This document shows positions 9,003 through 16,665 of a stretch of DNA of 64,000 nt, piece after piece. The DNA is from Cystobacter fuscus DSM 2262 (GTDB lineage: Bacteria > Myxococcota > Myxococcia > Myxococcales > Myxococcaceae): the NCBI RefSeq assembly GCF_000335475.2, contig NZ_ANAH02000027.1:62001-126000 (forward strand). The letters run 5' to 3'. The stretch's first letter is position 1. Every line of letters starts with the position of its first letter. The notes below the pieces were generated by a model that worked only from the letters and a program-made list of their open reading frames with translations, was not told where the DNA came from and ran no database searches. The position numbers and the translations under genes are program-made.

Positions 9003-9425
9003 ATGTCGGTCGGTGGAGTCGGACGCGGGGGCGGTAGAGGACGAACCGGGAGCACCGGGAGTACCGGGAGCGCCAAGGGCGCCGTGGGCAAGGCTGCCGC
9101 GGGCAAGGCCGGAGGTGCTTCCTTCGGTGGTCAGGTGGACCGCACCGCGGGGCTCGTGGGCCCCTCGGGCATGGTGGGCTCCAGCAACGTGCAGGCGCCC
9201 ATGGCCCTGGATCCGCTCAGCTCCCAGGCGCTCGCCATCTCCAAGCAGCTCAAGAACGGGAACTTCAAGAGTAAGGAGGAGGCGACGCGCAAGCTCGTCG
9301 CCGAGGTGCTCAAGGAGAAGCTCAACATGAAGTCATCGGCCCTGACGACCAAGATCGCGGATGCCCTGCAGGATGACCCCCGTCTGAATCAGGCCCTCGA
9401 GCGGTTGTGGTCGAAGGCCGAGTGA
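9003..9425 (+). CDS. small protein preceding the sigma factor; possible anti-sigma/FlgM-like regulator
   Basis: The protein has 140 residues. AGGAGGA is seven bases from the ATG at 9003 but almost touches the ATG at 8997, so 9003 is the better start. The N-terminal half is Gly/Ser/Thr/Lys-rich and probably disordered. The C-terminal 70 residues are helical, including I-x-K-Q-L-x-N-G-N-F followed by a charged helix. FlgM proteins share this layout of a disordered N-half, a helical sigma-binding C-half and a short I-x-x-G-x-Y/F turn. The gene ends nine bases before the FliA-like sigma gene. Similarity to FlgM is weak and by eye only; a T3SS substrate of unknown role is the alternative. Confidence 0.65.
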   Translation: MSVGGVGRGGGRGRTGSTGSTGSAKGAVGKAAAGKAGGASFGGQVDRTAGLVGPSGMVGSSNVQAPMALDPLSSQALAISKQLKNGNFKSKEEATRKLVAEVLKEKLNMKSSALTTKIADALQDDPRLNQALERLWSKAE

Positions 9426-9434
9426 GCCGCGCGC

Positions 9435-10229
9435 TTGGGTCTCGGTGAAGACAAGAAGGTTCTGCTGGAGAAGTACGGCCCCTACGTCCGGTCGTTGGCT
9501 TCGACCGTGCGCAAGCAGTTCTCCGCCCAGCTCGAACTGGATGAGCTCCTCGCCTATGGCCAGATCGGCCTGCTCGAGGCGGCGGACCGTTTTGACCCCA
9601 AGATGGGGGCCAACTTCCTCACATTCGCCCACTACCGCATCAAGGGCGCCATCTACGATGGCCTCAGAAAGATGGGAGTGCTCAAGGGGGGTGACGCGCG
9701 CGGCGCCTACATGGGCGAGCGCGCCACGGCCTATTTGGGAAATCTTTCGGATCGTGAGCAGGGAGGAGGCAACCGCGGAGGGTCCATCGACGATGATGTC
9801 ATGGAGATTTCCAACGCGGTGGCGGGGCTGGCGATGGTGTTCGCCACCAGCCTCGAGGGCTCGGATGCCCTGGGCTTCACGGACGAGTCCCTGCCGGCGG
9901 ACCAGCGGCTGGAGCTGGAGCAGCAGCGGGTGAGGGTGAGGGCGGCCATCGAGAAGCTGCCGGAGAAGGAGCGCCGGCTGCTGCAGGGCTACTACTTCCA
10001 GGGCAAGACGCTGGAAGAGGCGGGCGCGGAGATTGGGCAGTCGAAGAGCTGGGCGTCGCGGCTGCATGCGCGCGCCATCGAGCGGCTCAAGGAGCTTTTG
10101 AACGAGGAGGAACCTTCCTCCCCCGAGGATTCAAGGAGGCAGTCACATGGCGGGTCCAATGGCCGGCGTGTCGGCGGCGCAGATCGCCCAGCAGAAGTCC
10201 CAAGACCAGGGCGCGCAACAGGTCAATAA
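9435..10229 (+). CDS. FliA/WhiG-type RNA polymerase sigma factor
   Basis: The protein has 264 residues and starts at TTG 9435, just downstream of the previous stop, suggesting translational coupling. Region 2 lies at about 12-82 (LDELLAYGQIGLLEAADRFD, then F-x-x-F-A-x-Y-R-I-K-G-A-I-Y-D-G-L-R), the classical sigma-28 pattern. Region 4 lies at about 161-222, with a helix-turn-helix (TLEEAGAEIGQSKSWASRL). The intervening region 3 is short or divergent. The last 27 codons overlap the start of sctI in another frame. Established: FliA directs late flagellar genes. No flagellar filament or motor genes are seen here, so a T3SS-dedicated role is inferred. Matching promoters occur in this window. Confidence 0.9.
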   Translation: MGLGEDKKVLLEKYGPYVRSLASTVRKQFSAQLELDELLAYGQIGLLEAADRFDPKMGANFLTFAHYRIKGAIYDGLRKMGVLKGGDARGAYMGERATAYLGNLSDREQGGGNRGGSIDDDVMEISNAVAGLAMVFATSLEGSDALGFTDESLPADQRLELEQQRVRVRAAIEKLPEKERRLLQGYYFQGKTLEEAGAEIGQSKSWASRLHARAIERLKELLNEEEPSSPEDSRRQSHGGSNGRRVGGADRPAEVPRPGRATGQ

Positions 10230-10689
10230 GCAGGGCGCCTCGAAGTTCGACGCGGCCCTGGCCAACAAGACGCAGGGCGTGGAGCAGGTGCAGGGCGCCC
10301 AGGCCACCCAGGCGACTCAGGCCACCCAGCGCGCCGACCAGGTGCGTCAGGCCGAGGCCATCGACAAGACGAACAAGGCGGCGTTCAACAAGGCCAACCC
10401 CGCCGGCCAGGAGCCCGCCACCGCCAAGGGCGCCCAGGCCGTGGACGCCAAGCCCGAGACCAGCAAGGCCAGCGCGATGATCTCCCACGTGGTGAGCGAG
10501 CTGGAGCGCGGCCAGGTCAACATGGAGAAGCTCATCCAGTCGGGTGCGTCCGGGAAGACCTTCTCCAACGCGGAGCTGCTGTCGCTCCAGGCCGGCATGT
10601 ACAAGTACACGCAGGAACTGGATCTGACGAGCAAGGTGGTCGAGAAGGCCACGAGCGGTCTGAAGGACACGCTCAAGACCCAGGTCTAG
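10147..10689 (+). CDS. sctI: T3SS inner-rod protein, SctI/YscI family
   Basis: The protein has 180 residues. The ATG at 10147 follows AAGGAGG at seven bases and lies inside the 3' end of the sigma gene. Residues 1-110 are Gln/Ala/Thr-rich and low complexity. Residues 140-180 match the YscI/PrgJ/HrpB C-terminus: L-L-x-L-Q-A-x-M-Y-K-Y, then L-x-S-K-V-V-E-K-A-T-S-G-L-K. Established: this segment forms the inner rod/needle adapter at the SctR-T export gate. The long variable N-terminus makes it larger than the usual 80-120 residues. Position just ahead of sctJ fits T3SS operons. Confidence 0.85.
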   Translation: MAGPMAGVSAAQIAQQKSQDQGAQQVNKQGASKFDAALANKTQGVEQVQGAQATQATQATQRADQVRQAEAIDKTNKAAFNKANPAGQEPATAKGAQAVDAKPETSKASAMISHVVSELERGQVNMEKLIQSGASGKTFSNAELLSLQAGMYKYTQELDLTSKVVEKATSGLKDTLKTQV

Positions 10690-10718
10690 CAGGCAACCCG
10701 CCTGGCGGTCGTTGTCTT

Positions 10719-10754
10719 CCGAGGGCGTCTCCTCTAGCGAGGGGGCGCCCTCGG
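10719..10754 (+). terminator. inverted repeat between sctI and sctJ
   Basis: CCGAGGGCG at 10719-10727 pairs perfectly with CGCCCTCGG at 10746-10754, leaving an 18-base loop. There is no U-tract beyond it, so it may be a weak terminator, attenuator or RNA-processing stem separating the sigma/sctI transcript from the machine genes. Confidence 0.4.
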
Positions 10755-10822
10755 GCGTTGCGGGTCTTTCCAGAGCAGCTCTTGTTGGAAGCACGCCGCC
10801 CCATCTAAGCTACGCGCCGCCC

Positions 10823-11617
10823 ATGACGCTCCGACCGTACGCGCTCGCGGCCCTCCTCGTTCTCGCGCTGGGGACTGGCTGCACCATTGATCTGCAACAC
10901 GAACTGACCGAACAGGACGCCAACGAGATCTACGTCCTGCTCAGCAAGAACGGCATCGCCGCCACCAAGCTGAAGGAAGAAGGCGGCAACGAGCTGCGCT
11001 TCCGGATCCAGGTGCCCAAGGCGGACGCGGCCCAGGCGGCCGAGCTGTTGCGCGCGTACTCGCTGCCTCGCCCGATGGAGGCGGGGCTCAACCACTTCGC
11101 CAAGGGTGGCATGGTGCCCACCGCCACCGAGGAGCGCGCCATGTTGCTCAAGTCGCTCGGCGGCGAGGTCTCCAACGCCCTCAATCAGATCGACGGCGTG
11201 CTGGAGGCCCGGGTCATCGTGATGATTCCGGAGAACAACGATCTCACCCAGCCGGAGAACAAGCCGCTGCCCTCGGCGTCGGTGTTCATCAAGTACCGGC
11301 CGGGGCCCAAGAACGAGCCGCCCATCAAGCGCGAGGACATCCAGCAGTTCGTCTCCACGTCGGTGCCGGAGCTCAAGCCCACGGCGGTGACGGTGCTGCT
11401 CACACCGGCCATTCCTCCCGACGCGGAGGTGGGCCCGGAGAGCCGGCTGCAGGACGTGATGGGCATGCGCATGACGGCCTCCAGCTTGAGCCAGTTCCGG
11501 ATGATGGCGGCGGTGGCCGTGCTGCTCATCCTGGCCTCCATCGGTCTGGCGGCCTGGCCGCTCATCCGCGGAGGCGGGGGCGCCGCGGCGGCACGGGCCC
11601 GCGCGAAGCGGGATTGA
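10823..11617 (+). CDS. sctJ: T3SS inner-membrane ring lipoprotein, SctJ/YscJ family
   Basis: The protein has 264 residues. The lipoprotein signal ends at LGTGC (Cys20). The YscJ/FliF ring-building region follows at about 22-190, including E-Q-D-A-N-E-I, L-x-x-x-G-I-A-A-x-K, P-R-P-M-E and the G-V-L-E-A-R-V segment with A-S-V-F-I-K. One transmembrane helix lies at about 230-250, followed by a short basic tail. Established: SctJ forms the inner-membrane MS-like ring with SctD. It is the first gene of the contiguous machine block sctJ-K-L-N-O-P-Q. Confidence 0.95.
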   Translation: MTLRPYALAALLVLALGTGCTIDLQHELTEQDANEIYVLLSKNGIAATKLKEEGGNELRFRIQVPKADAAQAAELLRAYSLPRPMEAGLNHFAKGGMVPTATEERAMLLKSLGGEVSNALNQIDGVLEARVIVMIPENNDLTQPENKPLPSASVFIKYRPGPKNEPPIKREDIQQFVSTSVPELKPTAVTVLLTPAIPPDAEVGPESRLQDVMGMRMTASSLSQFRMMAAVAVLLILASIGLAAWPLIRGGGGAAAARARAKRD

Positions 11618-11670
11618 TGCGAGCCCCCCGCGTGGTTCGTCTGCGACGTCTCTCTCGAGTGGGGTGACCG

Positions 11671-13170
11671 TTGGACCAGTTCTTCACCTCGCTGAGCAAG
11701 CGACAGCTGATGATGCTCCTGACCGCCATCACCTTCGGGGGTCAGGAGGGCGTCGCCGCGCTCGAGCATCTGCCCGAGGACGAGGCGGAGCTGCTGGTGC
11801 ATCGCGCCCAGGGCATCCTCCAGATTCCGCGCGACAAGCGCATTCCGCTGCTGGTCCAGGAGATCAAGCGGCTGGTGAAGGATCGGCGCGGGCAGCTCTG
11901 GAGCGCGGATCCCGAGCGGCTGGCGGCGCTGCTCAAGCGCGAGCGCGGCGCGCTGGTGGAGGTGATGCTGCGCGCGCTGCCCGGGCCGCTCGCCGAGGCG
12001 GTGCGCTCGTACCTGCCCAACACGCGCCAGGTGAAGCTCACGCGCGAGGTGCGGCCTCAAATCCTCGACATCGTGCGCTGGAAGCTGGAGGAGCGCCTCG
12101 CCCGCGATGCCTCGGCGCACGTGCCCTTCAAGTTCACCGACGTGCTGATGCTCCAGGCGCGTGAGTTGCTCACGGTGTGTGATCGCCTCGGAGCGCGCGT
12201 GCTGGGCCCGGCCCTGGCCGGCGTGCCGGAGGCGGAGCGGGAGGCGGCCTTCGCGCAGCTTCCGCCCCACATGCGCCAGCTCTCCGTGCGCGCCGTGACG
12301 GCCAATGCCCCCCGCCGGCTTCCCGAGGAGGAGGCCCACGCGCAGCTCGCGCAGTACGGGGGCATGGAGAACCTGGCCGCGGCCATCCGGGGCGCCGGGG
12401 TGCACCGGCTGGCGCGCGCGAGCGTGGCCCAGTCCGCCGAGTTCGCCGCCCGCCTGGTGGAGAAGCACCGCGGGGAGTTCGGGCAGATCCTCGCGAAGTG
12501 GGTGCGCGAGGAGCGCGCCAAGCCGACGAGCCGCGGGGATGGGGGCCGCACCGACATCGTCACCGACCTCGAGCGGCTCGCGGCCCGAGGGCTCATCGAT
12601 CGGCCCGTCCGGCTGAGCCCGCCCCGTCCGCCGGCCCTCGGTCCCCCGCCCGCGATGAAGGGGGCTCCGGTGCCGCGCCGGTCTTCCGTGGCCGTGCCCG
12701 CGCCCGCGCTCACGTCCGGGGGGCAGCGCAGGGATCCCATCGCCGAGCGCGAGGCGCGCCGGGCGGGCGCCGCCAGCCTCAGCTACGCGGACCGGCAGAA
12801 GGCGCTCGTCGCGCCCGAGCCCGCGCGCGTGAGCCGGGGCTCGCCCCTGCCCCGGGGGACCCGGGACGGGGTGCAGAGGGCCGTGGATCCGGGGGGCGCC
12901 ACGCTGCCGCCCCGCCGCTCCCGGGTCAACGAACAGCCGGCCGTTTCCGTCTCGGACGCGGAGGGCTCGCGCATCTTCCGCTCCCCGCTGGCGCGCACGC
13001 AGAGCCGGGGCGTCGTCCTGCCCCCCGCGCCCCGGGACGCCGCCGAGCGCCCTCCCCGGGTGGTGGGCACCAATCCGGGGGGCCGGCGCGAGGACACCCA
13101 GTCCGGGAGGGGCGAGCGACCTCGGCCGGGGGGCGCGAGTGGGCGTGGACCTCGGGGCGGAACGCGCTAG
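11671..13170 (+). CDS. FliG/SctK-like sorting-platform protein with long disordered tail
   Basis: The protein has 499 residues from TTG 11671. It occupies the sctK position between sctJ and sctL, which in flagellar operons (fliF-fliG-fliH-fliI) is that of fliG. The first 120 residues show a FliG-like pattern: L-L-T-A-I-T-F-G-G-Q-E-G, then L-E-H-L-P-E-D-E-A-E-L-L. Residues up to about 300 are helical, and the last 200 are Pro/Arg/Gly-rich and probably disordered. This is about twice the length of typical SctK. Function as an adapter between ring and cytoplasmic platform is inferred from position. The FliG resemblance is by eye and needs structure comparison. Confidence 0.72.
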   Translation: MDQFFTSLSKRQLMMLLTAITFGGQEGVAALEHLPEDEAELLVHRAQGILQIPRDKRIPLLVQEIKRLVKDRRGQLWSADPERLAALLKRERGALVEVMLRALPGPLAEAVRSYLPNTRQVKLTREVRPQILDIVRWKLEERLARDASAHVPFKFTDVLMLQARELLTVCDRLGARVLGPALAGVPEAEREAAFAQLPPHMRQLSVRAVTANAPRRLPEEEAHAQLAQYGGMENLAAAIRGAGVHRLARASVAQSAEFAARLVEKHRGEFGQILAKWVREERAKPTSRGDGGRTDIVTDLERLAARGLIDRPVRLSPPRPPALGPPPAMKGAPVPRRSSVAVPAPALTSGGQRRDPIAEREARRAGAASLSYADRQKALVAPEPARVSRGSPLPRGTRDGVQRAVDPGGATLPPRRSRVNEQPAVSVSDAEGSRIFRSPLARTQSRGVVLPPAPRDAAERPPRVVGTNPGGRREDTQSGRGERPRPGGASGRGPRGGTR

Positions 13171-13194
13171 CATCCCCGCGACAAGGAGCTTTCC

Positions 13195-13866
13195 ATGGCA
13201 GTTGGCAAGGTGATCAAGGGCGATTCGGGGTCGGAGCCATTGCCCGGTGGGGATCGGCCCTCGCTGCGTGCGCCGCGTCCCGGCGTGATGAACGCCGAGG
13301 TCTTCGAGGCCCGGCAGTCGGCCCAGGTCATCCTCGAGGAGGCGCAGCGGGAGAAGGAGCGCATCCTCGCGGAGGCCCAGCGCGAGCGCGAGGATCTGCT
13401 CGCCAAGGCGCGCGATCAGGGCCGCCAGGAGGGCCTGTCCCAGGTCACCGAGCTCATGGTGCGCGCGAAGATGCACGCGGGGGAGCTGCTCGCCCAGCAG
13501 GAGCGGGACGTCGTGGCGCTGGCGTGCAGGATCGCCGAGAAGATCATCGGCCGGGACGTGGAGCGCGACCCCTCGTTGCTCGCGGAGATCTGCGCCAGGG
13601 CCATCGAGGAGCTGCGCAACGCGCGGGCGGTGGTGCTCCGGGTGAACCCCAAGTCGGCGGCGGTGCTGCGCGCGCGCAAGGCGGAGCTCATGGAGCTCAT
13701 CGGCCGGGCGGTGGACGTGGCCATCCGCGAGGATCCGGACGTGGCCCCCGTGGGCTGCATCGTGCAGACGGAGTTCGGCACGGTGGACGCGCAGCTGCCC
13801 ACCCAGTTCGAGATGCTCCAGAACGTGCTGTTACCTGATCAGGGCAGGAAGGAAGGCCCCGCGTAA
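13195..13866 (+). CDS. sctL: T3SS ATPase regulator/stator, SctL (FliH/YscL family)
   Basis: The protein has 223 residues. AAGGAG lies six bases ahead of the ATG. After a variable N-terminus, a long Glu/Arg/Ala heptad helix spans about 38-100. It is followed by the conserved FliH/YscL C-domain at about 105-215: A-x-R-I-A-E-K-I-I-G-R-D-V, V-L-R-V-N-P, and G-C-I-V-Q-T-E-F-G-T-V-D-A-Q-L. Established: SctL links the ATPase SctN to the sorting platform SctQ. It lies three bases ahead of sctN. Confidence 0.94.
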   Translation: MAVGKVIKGDSGSEPLPGGDRPSLRAPRPGVMNAEVFEARQSAQVILEEAQREKERILAEAQREREDLLAKARDQGRQEGLSQVTELMVRAKMHAGELLAQQERDVVALACRIAEKIIGRDVERDPSLLAEICARAIEELRNARAVVLRVNPKSAAVLRARKAELMELIGRAVDVAIREDPDVAPVGCIVQTEFGTVDAQLPTQFEMLQNVLLPDQGRKEGPA

Positions 13867-13869
13867 GCC

Positions 13870-15183
13870 ATGGCCATCGATCTCTCGCACTACTCCGCCC
13901 TCATCAAGGAAGCGCCGCTGTTCCGGGTGCGCGGCCGCGTCACCGAACTGACGGGCCTGGTCGTCAAGGCGAGCGTGCCCGGCGTGCGCGTGGGCGAGCT
14001 GGTCATCATCAAGGGCCATGGGGGCCGCGCCTCGGTGAAGGCCGAGGTGGTGGGCTTCCAGGGCGACGAGGTGATGCTCATGCCGCTCGGCGAGCTGTTC
14101 GGCATCGGCCCGTCCAGCGAGGTCATCCCCACGGGCCGGCCGCTGTCCATCAAGTGTGGCTACGAACTGCTCGGGCGCGTGCTCAACGGCATTGGCGAGC
14201 CCATGGATGGCATGCCCCTGCCGGAGGGGCTGCCGGACTGGTCGGTGGACCGGGACTGTCCAGACCCCTTCACGCGCCAGCGCATCGAGCGGCCCCTGCC
14301 CCTGGGCGTGCGCTGCATCGACGGACTGCTCACGGTGGGCGAGGGCCAGCGCGTGGGGCTCTTCGCCGGCTCGGGCGTGGGCAAGTCCACGCTCATGGGG
14401 CAGATCGCGCGCAACACCAAGGCGGACCTGTGCGTGGTGGCGCTCATCGGCGAGCGTGGCCGCGAGGTGCGTGAGTTCATCGAGGACGCCATGGGCGAGG
14501 AGGGCATGAAGCGCTCCGTGCTGGTGTGCGCCACCTCGGACCAGCCCAGCCTCGTGCGTCTGCGCGCCGCCTACGTCGCCACGGCCATCGCCGAGTTCTT
14601 CCGCGAGCGCGGCGGCAACGTGCTCTTCATGCTCGACACGGTGACGCGTCTGGCGCGTGCCCAGCGTGAGATCGGCCTCGCCATCGGCGAGCCTCCGGCG
14701 CGCCAGGGCTATCCGCCGAGCGTCTTCTCCATGCTGCCGCGCATCCTCGAGCGCACGGGCAACTCGCAGAAGGGCAAGTGCACCGCCATCTACACCTGCC
14801 TCGTGGCCGGCGGTGACATGGAAGACCCCATCGCCGACGAGGTCCGCGGTATTCTCGACGGCCACTACATCCTCAACCGTGCCCTGGGCGAGCGCAACCA
14901 GTGGCCCGCCATGGACGTGCTCGTCAGCCTCTCGCGTGTGATGAGCCACATCGTCTCCAAGGAGCACAAGAAGGCGGCGGGCAAGCTGCGCGAGACGCTC
15001 TCCACCTACGAGAAGCAGCGCGACCTCATCCTCCTGGGCGCCTACCAGTACGGCACGGATCCGCGCACCGACTACGCCATCGACAAGTACGACGCGATCA
15101 TCGACTTCCTCAAACAGGACACCGACTCCAACAGCCCCTTCGAGGTGACGGTGCAGAAGCTCATCGAGCTCTTCGAGGAGTAA
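13870..15183 (+). CDS. sctN: T3SS ATPase SctN
   Basis: The protein has 437 residues, the usual length for SctN/FliI. Walker A is GSGVGKST at 167-174, Walker B ends at Asp256 (VLFMLD), and the family signatures GERGREVREF and PPSVFSMLPRILERTG are present, as is GDMEDPIADEVRGILDGH. Established: the hexameric enzyme at the cytoplasmic face detaches chaperones and unfolds substrates. All catalytic motifs are intact. It follows sctL closely and precedes sctO, the standard order. Confidence 0.98.
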   Translation: MAIDLSHYSALIKEAPLFRVRGRVTELTGLVVKASVPGVRVGELVIIKGHGGRASVKAEVVGFQGDEVMLMPLGELFGIGPSSEVIPTGRPLSIKCGYELLGRVLNGIGEPMDGMPLPEGLPDWSVDRDCPDPFTRQRIERPLPLGVRCIDGLLTVGEGQRVGLFAGSGVGKSTLMGQIARNTKADLCVVALIGERGREVREFIEDAMGEEGMKRSVLVCATSDQPSLVRLRAAYVATAIAEFFRERGGNVLFMLDTVTRLARAQREIGLAIGEPPARQGYPPSVFSMLPRILERTGNSQKGKCTAIYTCLVAGGDMEDPIADEVRGILDGHYILNRALGERNQWPAMDVLVSLSRVMSHIVSKEHKKAAGKLRETLSTYEKQRDLILLGAYQYGTDPRTDYAIDKYDAIIDFLKQDTDSNSPFEVTVQKLIELFEE

Positions 15184-15219
15184 CGCGCTCGCGCCGTTTG
15201 GAGATAGGATGAGGGCACC

Positions 15220-15711
15220 ATGCCCCCCTATCGATTGCAGACCTTGATCGAGATGCGCGAGCGCGCGAAGGAGGAGGCCGAGCAGGCCTTCTCCGCCGCC
15301 GTCAAGGCCCTGGCGAAGGAGAAGGAAGAGCTGCAGCGTCTCGAGGAGGAACTCGTGACGCGCAAGGCCATGCGCAAGCAGAAGGTCCAGGAGTACCTCC
15401 AACAGGTGATGGCCAAGGGCGTCACCGGCATTGGCGGCTTCAACCAGATGAACCGCTACGAGGAGCGTCTCAAGGACGAGGAGGCGCAGCTCGCCCTGGA
15501 GGTCGAGCGCCAGAAGGACGCCGTCATCACCGCCGAGAAGCTCGTGGAGCAGCGGCGCCGGGAGATGGCCGAGGCGGCCAAGGAGCTCAAGGCCATCGAG
15601 AAGCACAAGGAGAACTGGAAGAAGCAACTCAAGGAAGAGCGCGACAAGCGGGAGGAAATGAACCAGGAGGAGATCGGGAACACCTTGTTCATGATGCGCC
15701 AGCGAAAGTAG
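15220..15711 (+). CDS. sctO: T3SS central stalk protein, SctO/YscO (FliJ-like)
   Basis: The protein has 163 residues and is almost wholly alpha-helical and charged, with coiled-coil spacing from about 5 to 155 and no Sec signal. The start MPPYRLQTLIEMRERAKEEA matches the FliJ/YscO N-terminal pattern (Y-x-L-x-x-L-x-x-x-R-x-x-x-x-x-A). Placement directly after the ATPase gene is diagnostic. Established: it inserts into the ATPase hexamer and connects it to SctV. Confidence 0.9.
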   Translation: MPPYRLQTLIEMRERAKEEAEQAFSAAVKALAKEKEELQRLEEELVTRKAMRKQKVQEYLQQVMAKGVTGIGGFNQMNRYEERLKDEEAQLALEVERQKDAVITAEKLVEQRRREMAEAAKELKAIEKHKENWKKQLKEERDKREEMNQEEIGNTLFMMRQRK

Positions 15712-15738
15712 ACTCGGGCCCCCCCAGGTGGTGAAGCG

Positions 15739-16665
15739 ATGAGCCGAGTCGAAGACGATCGTCAGGCGGAGAGAGCCGCTGAGCTGCGGGCCCAGGAGAA
15801 ACGGCTCCAGGAGGCGAAGGCCAAGCAGCGTCAGGAAGGCGCCTCCGCGTTCTCCAAGCTCGTGGGGCAGCAGAAGGACGCCCAGAGCGCTCAGCAGCAG
15901 AAGGCCACCCAGACCCCTCCCCAGTCGCTGGGCAAGTCCGTCCTCGCCCGCCTCCAGGAGGGCAAGGGCGGCGACGTGCGCGGCCTGCAGCGCCAGACGG
16001 GCAAGGCCGAGGCGGACTCCGTCGCCGAGGGGCGTCAGAAGGACTTGTCCCAGGGGACGCAGGAGACCCAGGCCCGGCAGGGCGATCAGGGCGTGCTGCG
16101 CTCGCGCGTCGAGTCGCGCTCGGCGGACACCCGCGCGGCCGACGAGCTCTTGCTCAAGCGCGGCGAGGAGTCCGAGCAGAGCAACGAGACCGCGGCCGCG
16201 GGGGCCCAGACGAGCCGGAGCAAGGGCGCGCTCAAGACGGACGCGGACGGTGGTGGCAAGGGTGGGGGCGACGAGGGCAAGGACAAGAAGGACGGGGAGC
16301 TGGCGGCGGGCTTCCGCTTCAACCCGGCGCTGATGGCGCCCGTGCCCGTGGCGCAACCCAAGCCCAACACGGGCTCGGAGCGGCTGCGCGCCATCGCCAA
16401 TGAGATCGCCCAGAAGATCGTCGAGCGGGTGCGCGTGGGCACCAACGCCGCGGGCAACGCGGAGTTCCAGATCGAGCTGCGCGGCGACGTGCTCAGCGGC
16501 CTGTCCATCAAGCTCAGCGCGAAGAACGGGAAGATCCACGCCGTCTTCAGCGGCAAGGACCGGGACGTGCTCAAGATGCTCGAGGGGCAGCGTGAGGGTC
16601 TCAAGAACGCCCTGGCGAGCCGGGGCCTCACGCTCGAGGACATGAGGGTCGAGGCCAAGACATGA
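15739..16665 (+). CDS. sctP: T3SS needle-length/substrate-switch protein, SctP (FliK/YscP-like)
   Basis: The protein has 308 residues. Residues 1-190 are Gln/Lys/Glu/Ala-rich and low complexity, as in molecular-ruler proteins. The C-terminal about 90 residues form the conserved globular domain with E-F-Q-I-E-L-R-G-D-V-L and S-I-K-L-S-A-K-N-G-K, similar to FliK/HpaP C-domains. It overlaps sctQ by four bases (ATGA). Established: SctP controls needle length and the switch in SctU specificity. The ruler assignment follows from position plus the C-domain. Confidence 0.82.
   Translation: MSRVEDDRQAERAAELRAQEKRLQEAKAKQRQEGASAFSKLVGQQKDAQSAQQQKATQTPPQSLGKSVLARLQEGKGGDVRGLQRQTGKAEADSVAEGRQKDLSQGTQETQARQGDQGVLRSRVESRSADTRAADELLLKRGEESEQSNETAAAGAQTSRSKGALKTDADGGGKGGGDEGKDKKDGELAAGFRFNPALMAPVPVAQPKPNTGSERLRAIANEIAQKIVERVRVGTNAAGNAEFQIELRGDVLSGLSIKLSAKNGKIHAVFSGKDRDVLKMLEGQREGLKNALASRGLTLEDMRVEAKT

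Noticed and set aside
11185-16539. Two long minus-strand open frames (763 and 902 codons) opposite sctJ to sctP
   Set aside because: They are shadows of GC-rich genes with strong family matches on the plus strand and have no ribosome sites or domains.
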